In this document: piece by piece, positions 59,673 to 64,000 of the stretch
Layout: every line of letters begins with the position of its first letter
Numbering within the stretch: the first letter of the stretch is position 1
Assembly: GCA_035548495.1 (NCBI GenBank)
Contig: DASZSV010000003.1
Location: forward strand, 109,411 to 173,410
Length of the DNA stretch: 64,000 nt
Source: CAILZL01 sp035548495
Lineage (GTDB): Bacteria > Pseudomonadota > Gammaproteobacteria > Steroidobacterales > Steroidobacteraceae
Direction: 5' to 3'
Position numbers and translations under genes: made by a program
The notes under the pieces: model-generated
What the model was told of the DNA's origin: nothing
Seen by the model: the letters and a program-made list of their open reading frames with translations, nothing else
Databases searched by the model: none

Positions 59673-62600
59673 CTAACTCAACCTCGGTTGTGCGGGTGTC
59701 ATCACCCGTTTATGCAGCAAGGCATTGCGCGCGGCCCATTCATCTGCCGCTGCAAACTGCGTATGCAAAGTTGTTTCGCCACCGGCATAACTGGCGATCA
59801 ATTCACCATCACGCAACAGCAATCGATTGCCGGTCAGTGCTGGAATGCGCGGACCCGGAATCAGCACACCACTCAGATTCAATGGATCGGCAGCAGACAG
59901 TGAAATCAGTTTGCCATCACCGGGCTGTTTGCGCAGCGCGCGCAGCGACGTTACTGCTTCCGGCAATGCATACTGTTCGCCGGTCACACCTGCAACAAAG
60001 CGGCCGCCACGAATCAGTCCCTGCGCTTCGAGTTGTCTGAACACGCGCAGCAAGGCGTGCCATGCTGGCAATTGATTGCTTTCATGCACCAGCAATTTGC
60101 GGAACACCACGCCGTAGCGTTTCAACAAGATGAACGCCAGTGTTTCAAGCGAATCCTGTTCAGTGTTGATCGCATGCTTTACCACACTCCAGCGTCCTGC
60201 ATCTTCCAGACCAAACTGCGCGATGCGCATGCCTCTTGAAGCCAGCTTGCGTTTGCGATCCATCGGCAACACCAGTGCGCGCAGACCACTGAAACTGTCC
60301 GCGCTGACTACGCCGGTGGCGACCAGTTCACTCAAACCATCTTCGGCTTGAGACTGCAACAGACCGCTGCCCTGCATGATGTCGGCAAAGAACGAAGCGC
60401 CATGCTGATGCAAATATTCCAGCATGCGTTGCGCGGGATGTGACAGCGACAGTGTACTGGTCTGGTGATTGCCATGTTCCACCCAGCCTTGCCACAGGCG
60501 TGCATGCTTGCGTGTCAACAGCACAATCGGTGTGGTGCGTACCGGTGCGATGGCACTCGACGGATTCATGCGCATCCACATGGCGCGACCCGATAAACAC
60601 ACGCTGTCCAGCCAGTTGGGATCGTAGTCATGAAGCCGTGCCGGCAACACATCGTTTTCCCACGCAGCGGCGGGAATGGCGATGCCTTCCAGTTGTTCAA
60701 TGATGAAAAACAGCGATTCGACACCTTGCGGACGCGGTTCGCGTATCACGCCCTGCCACTGCAACAAAAAACGCATGAACGTTGCCGCGCTGACGGGTTC
60801 AATCTCCGCGCGCAGTGTTTGAATGGTATGGCGATGAATGCGCGCCAGTAATCTGCGCTCGCACCATTCCAGTTGCTTAAGCTGTGTGGCATCCGGTGTG
60901 AATTGCCCACGCATGGCGAAACCCTGGGCTTCGAGTGTCAGCAATGCCGCATCAATGTGCGTGATGGCAATCATCAATAATTGCGACAGTGATGATGCGG
61001 TTACCGGTCCGCTGGCTTGCAATCGTCCGCGCAGCAATTCAACAATCGCATCACTGCGATCCCACGTTTGCGTTGCATATTCTGCAGGTACTTGAGGTTC
61101 AGGTGTGACTTGCACCTCTGCATAAATCGCACGAATCATGGGCAGCCGTTCCGTCGCCACCATCAATGTGGTTGACTGAATCACGCAACGCGCCGCGCGA
61201 CCCGTGTGCACCAGTTGATCAAACAGCAGCGGCCAGCCGCTGCGATTCACTTCTGCTTCAGTGCAGGCGCCCAGTGACATCAAGGCATCATGCAGTTCAT
61301 CCACACTATCGACGCTTGGCCAGGCTTCGTCGCGCACCAGTGCAATGGCACTGGCATCCAGCTTGCCGAATTCAGCAGCAGTTTGCGGGTCCAGCCAGCG
61401 GCGGCTGGCCACCGCTTGAGTGCGCCGTTCTTCCAGTGGTGTGTCATCGAGAAAGGCGTAGGGCTTGGCACTGAGAATTTCCTGCGACAACGGCGAGGGT
61501 GTGGGCAGATCGCAAGCCTGCACTTTGATTGCACCGCTTTCGAGACCTTTCAGTAGAGTTTCCAACCCTTCGATGTCCATGGCTTCATGCAAACAATCAT
61601 GAATGGTTTGATTGACCAGCGGATGATCGGGAATCTCACGATCACCCTGAATGTTTTCCAGGCAGGCGAGTTGATCGGGAAACACCACCGAGATCAAATC
61701 TTCAGACGCCATGCGTTGCAATGGCGCCGGTGTGCGTTTGCCCGCGCGTGAACGTTGAATGGCCAGCGAGATGCTGGATACCCATCGCCAGCGTGTGGTG
61801 AACAACGGCGAATCCAGCATGGCCTGAATCAGAATGTCACGCACCGTGTTTGAATGGAGATAACGCGCCACTTCTTCCAGCGCAAAGCTGTGGGTTTCAC
61901 CCAGCGACAGAATCACCGCATCTTCCGTTGCGGCAGCCTGCAATTCAAAGTTGAAACTGCGGCAAAAACGCTTGCGCAATGACAGGCCAAATGCACGATT
62001 GATACGCGCTCCCCACGGTGAATGAATCACCAGTTGCATGCCGCCGCTTTCATCAAAGAATCGTTCCAGCACCAGGCACGATTGCGTGGGCAGATGTTGC
62101 AGCATGGCCTTCGCCGCAGCGAGATAATCCACAATCTGCACCGCTGCATGCGGCGGCAACGAATGCTGTGTGATCAACATTTCGCGGCATGCTTGTAAGT
62201 GGGTTGTATCAGTAGATATCAATACGCCGTTTACTTCCGTTCGCAATCGCGACACGGCCTGCGATAACTCATTGCTGCGTGCAGGTGCTTCGCCCAGCCA
62301 GAACGGCAAAGTGGGCGGCAAACCTTTTGCGTCTTCCACGCGCACACGGCCCGATTCAATGCGCTGAATGCGATACGAAGCGTTGCCGAGCTGAAAGATG
62401 TCGCCAGCCTGACTTTCAATCGCGAAATCTTCATTCAAGGTGCCAATGAAGGTTCCTTGCGGCTCCAGTATCACCTGATAATCAGCCACATCGGGAATCG
62501 CACCGCCACAGGTGATCGCAGTCAGACGTGCGCCCTTGCGCGCCCGCAACTGCTTGTTGACTGCATCACGATGCAGATAGGCGCTTTGTCGTCCACGGCG

Positions 62601-63998
62601 GCCAGCAAAGCCTTCGGACAGCATGCGAATGACATCATCAAACTCTTTCCGTGCAAGATGGCGATATGGCCATGCGCGAGTGACCAGTTGATACAACGCA
62701 TCTTCATCCCATTCACGCGCGGCGACTTCGGCAACAATCTGTTGTGACAACACATCCAGTGGTTGTTGTGGAATGATCAACTTGTCAAGTTCGCCACGGC
62801 GCACGGCATCCAGCAATGCGGTGCATTCAATCAATTCATCGCGGCTTAAAGGGAACAGTCTTCCCTTGGGAATGCCGGTGACCGAGTGATTGGCGCGGCC
62901 CACGCGTTGCAAGAAGGCTGCAATGGAACGCGGCGAGCCGAGCTGGCAAACCAGATCCACATCGCCGATATCAATACCCAGTTCCAGCGAAGCTGTTGCC
63001 ACCAGCACGCGCAGCTTGCCTGCTTTCAAACGCTGTTCTGCATCGAAGCGGGTTTCTTTCGACAGACTGCCATGATGTGCAGCGACATGTTCCTCACCCA
63101 GTCGTTCGGTGAGTTGTCGCGCGACGCGTTCCACCATGCGCCGTGTATTGGCGAAGATCAATGTAGTGTGGTGTTCATCAATCAATGCGGCCAGTTTGTC
63201 ATACACGTTCTGCCAGATGTCATTCGACATCACGGCTTCCAGTGGTGCATCGGGCAACTGGAGTTGCAGATCACGCTCACGGATGTGACCGCTGTTGACG
63301 ATGACGCAATCAGACTGAATATCCTGTTGATCTGATTTTGCGACATCGCCCACCAGAAAGTTGGCAATGTCTTCTATCGGTTTTTGTGTTGCCGACAAGC
63401 CAATGCGTTGAATACGATGCGCGCACAATGCACTGAGTCGTTCCAATGACAACATCAAATGCGAACCGCGCTTGCTGTTGGCGACGGCGTGAATTTCGTC
63501 AATGATCACCGTGCGTGTGGTGGACAACAATTCACGACCCGATGCGCTGGTCAGCAACAGATACAATGACTCAGGTGTGGTCACCAGGATATGTGGCGGC
63601 CGTTTGCGCATGGCCAATCGTTCAATATGCGAGGTGTCACCGGTACGCACCTGCGCGCGAATTTCAGCAGCAGCAAATCCCTGGGCCAGTAGTTCTTCGG
63701 TGATGCCTTGCAATGGAACTTGTAAATTGCGTTCGACGTCGTTCGACAATGCTTTGAGCGGCGAGACATAAACGACCTGTGTCTGATTTTCCAGCCAGCC
63801 TGTCGCCGCCTGTCGCACCAGTGAATCAATCGCAGTTAAAAAAGCAGCCAGTGTTTTGCCCGAACCTGTAGGCGCGGCAATCAATGTATGCGAACCACTT
63901 TGAATCGCCGGCCACGCATCCAACTGCACCGTGGTCGGTGTGTTGAACACACGGCCAAACCATTGTTGAACGGCAGGATGGAAGTGGGAGAGGGGCAT
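59673..63998 (-). CDS. lhr: Large helicase-related protein Lhr (DEAD/DEAH-type helicase)
   Basis: A 1441-residue superfamily 2 helicase, the long bacterial form. The RecA-like domain 1 has Walker A APTGSGKT (42-49), the VSPLKAL motif Ia, TTPESLYLLL, and DEIH (167-170). Domain 2 carries VLVATASLELGIDIGDVDLV and QLGSPRSIAAFLQRVGRANH. A winged-helix and the Lhr-specific region follow, and a C-terminal extension of more than 500 residues is present. It unwinds DNA and RNA-DNA hybrids with 3'-5' polarity in relatives; E. coli Lhr is linked to repair. The gene starts two bases from the window end, so its promoter is outside. Confidence 0.95.
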   Translation of the reverse strand: MPLSHFHPAVQQWFGRVFNTPTTVQLDAWPAIQSGSHTLIAAPTGSGKTLAAFLTAIDSLVRQAATGWLENQTQVVYVSPLKALSNDVERNLQVPLQGITEELLAQGFAAAEIRAQVRTGDTSHIERLAMRKRPPHILVTTPESLYLLLTSASGRELLSTTRTVIIDEIHAVANSKRGSHLMLSLERLSALCAHRIQRIGLSATQKPIEDIANFLVGDVAKSDQQDIQSDCVIVNSGHIRERDLQLQLPDAPLEAVMSNDIWQNVYDKLAALIDEHHTTLIFANTRRMVERVARQLTERLGEEHVAAHHGSLSKETRFDAEQRLKAGKLRVLVATASLELGIDIGDVDLVCQLGSPRSIAAFLQRVGRANHSVTGIPKGRLFPLSRDELIECTALLDAVRRGELDKLIIPQQPLDVLSQQIVAEVAAREWDEDALYQLVTRAWPYRHLARKEFDDVIRMLSEGFAGRRGRQSAYLHRDAVNKQLRARKGARLTAITCGGAIPDVADYQVILEPQGTFIGTLNEDFAIESQAGDIFQLGNASYRIQRIESGRVRVEDAKGLPPTLPFWLGEAPARSNELSQAVSRLRTEVNGVLISTDTTHLQACREMLITQHSLPPHAAVQIVDYLAAAKAMLQHLPTQSCLVLERFFDESGGMQLVIHSPWGARINRAFGLSLRKRFCRSFNFELQAAATEDAVILSLGETHSFALEEVARYLHSNTVRDILIQAMLDSPLFTTRWRWVSSISLAIQRSRAGKRTPAPLQRMASEDLISVVFPDQLACLENIQGDREIPDHPLVNQTIHDCLHEAMDIEGLETLLKGLESGAIKVQACDLPTPSPLSQEILSAKPYAFLDDTPLEERRTQAVASRRWLDPQTAAEFGKLDASAIALVRDEAWPSVDSVDELHDALMSLGACTEAEVNRSGWPLLFDQLVHTGRAARCVIQSTTLMVATERLPMIRAIYAEVQVTPEPQVPAEYATQTWDRSDAIVELLRGRLQASGPVTASSLSQLLMIAITHIDAALLTLEAQGFAMRGQFTPDATQLKQLEWCERRLLARIHRHTIQTLRAEIEPVSAATFMRFLLQWQGVIREPRPQGVESLFFIIEQLEGIAIPAAAWENDVLPARLHDYDPNWLDSVCLSGRAMWMRMNPSSAIAPVRTTPIVLLTRKHARLWQGWVEHGNHQTSTLSLSHPAQRMLEYLHQHGASFFADIMQGSGLLQSQAEDGLSELVATGVVSADSFSGLRALVLPMDRKRKLASRGMRIAQFGLEDAGRWSVVKHAINTEQDSLETLAFILLKRYGVVFRKLLVHESNQLPAWHALLRVFRQLEAQGLIRGGRFVAGVTGEQYALPEAVTSLRALRKQPGDGKLISLSAADPLNLSGVLIPGPRIPALTGNRLLLRDGELIASYAGGETTLHTQFAAADEWAARNALLHKRVMTPAQPRLS

Positions 63999-64000
63999 GA

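Noticed and set aside
1..64000. CRISPR array, tRNA and rRNA genes, insertion sequences
   Set aside because: Reading both strands showed no regularly spaced direct repeats, no cloverleaf-like gene with a T-loop GTTCRANNC in context, and no transposase-like frames. The short dRS3-like and hairpin repeats are not CRISPR repeats because they are scattered, palindromic and not regularly spaced.

Overview
The window is a chromosomal segment of a Gram-negative proteobacterium, most likely a gammaproteobacterium outside the well-studied enteric genera. The evidence is the LPS/Kdo genes (waaA, an LpxL-type acyltransferase, kdkA, a GT9 heptosyltransferase), a TolC channel, EnvC, SecB, many c-di-GMP proteins, and the block yibN-grxC-secB-gpsA divergent from envC, which is also the E. 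coli order. Coding density is high. I found no rRNA, tRNA, CRISPR array, insertion sequence or prophage.

Layout. 1-3274: the 3' end of an FGGY-type sugar kinase, then an HPt protein coupled to a REC-PAS-GGDEF-EAL protein. 3315-4350: a bactofilin and a small hypothetical gene. 4535-12036: gltB, gltD and pyrF, separated by composite palindromic repeats. 12146-16859: a secreted protein, a VOC-PhzF-cupin operon and a CHASE3 histidine kinase. 17043-21309: a PEBP protein, a GNAT, a PilZ protein, and a three-gene operon of a BNR-repeat protein, a MoaD/ThiS-like sulfur carrier and a MoeB-rhodanese activating enzyme. 21452-26285: membrane GH17, quinone reductase, and DAHP synthase preceded by an aromatic-rich leader peptide and attenuator. 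26525-32094: hemH, VOC, prohibitin-like protein, a lone DpnI/Dam-replacing-like nuclease candidate, gpsA, secB, grxC, yibN. 32272-49547: envC, a GGDEF/EAL protein, the glycogen genes glgB-glgX-malQ, a Ycf46-like AAA ATPase, a hybrid histidine kinase and another GGDEF/EAL protein. 50004-57397: pcm-rhodanese-tolC, waaA, lpxL, kdkA, GT9, a DUF6165 protein and a zinc-finger protein. 57473-63998: an alpha/beta hydrolase, a thioesterase and the long helicase Lhr.

How the genes fit together. gltBD makes glutamate. aroG opens aromatic amino acid synthesis and looks regulated by ribosome-mediated attenuation. glgB, glgX and malQ remodel and degrade glycogen. waaA, lpxL and kdkA build the inner core and lipid A. 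Three GGDEF/EAL proteins and one PilZ receptor show heavy use of c-di-GMP.

Most interesting points: (1) the aroG leader, in which 8 of the first 13 residues are aromatic, with a terminator and a competing antiterminator and an apparently leaderless promoter; (2) two intergenic hairpins that share a conserved loop of about 54 nt but have unrelated, near-perfect locus-specific arms; (3) the BNR / sulfur-carrier / activating-enzyme operon of unknown purpose; (4) the orphan nuclease candidate beside gpsA.
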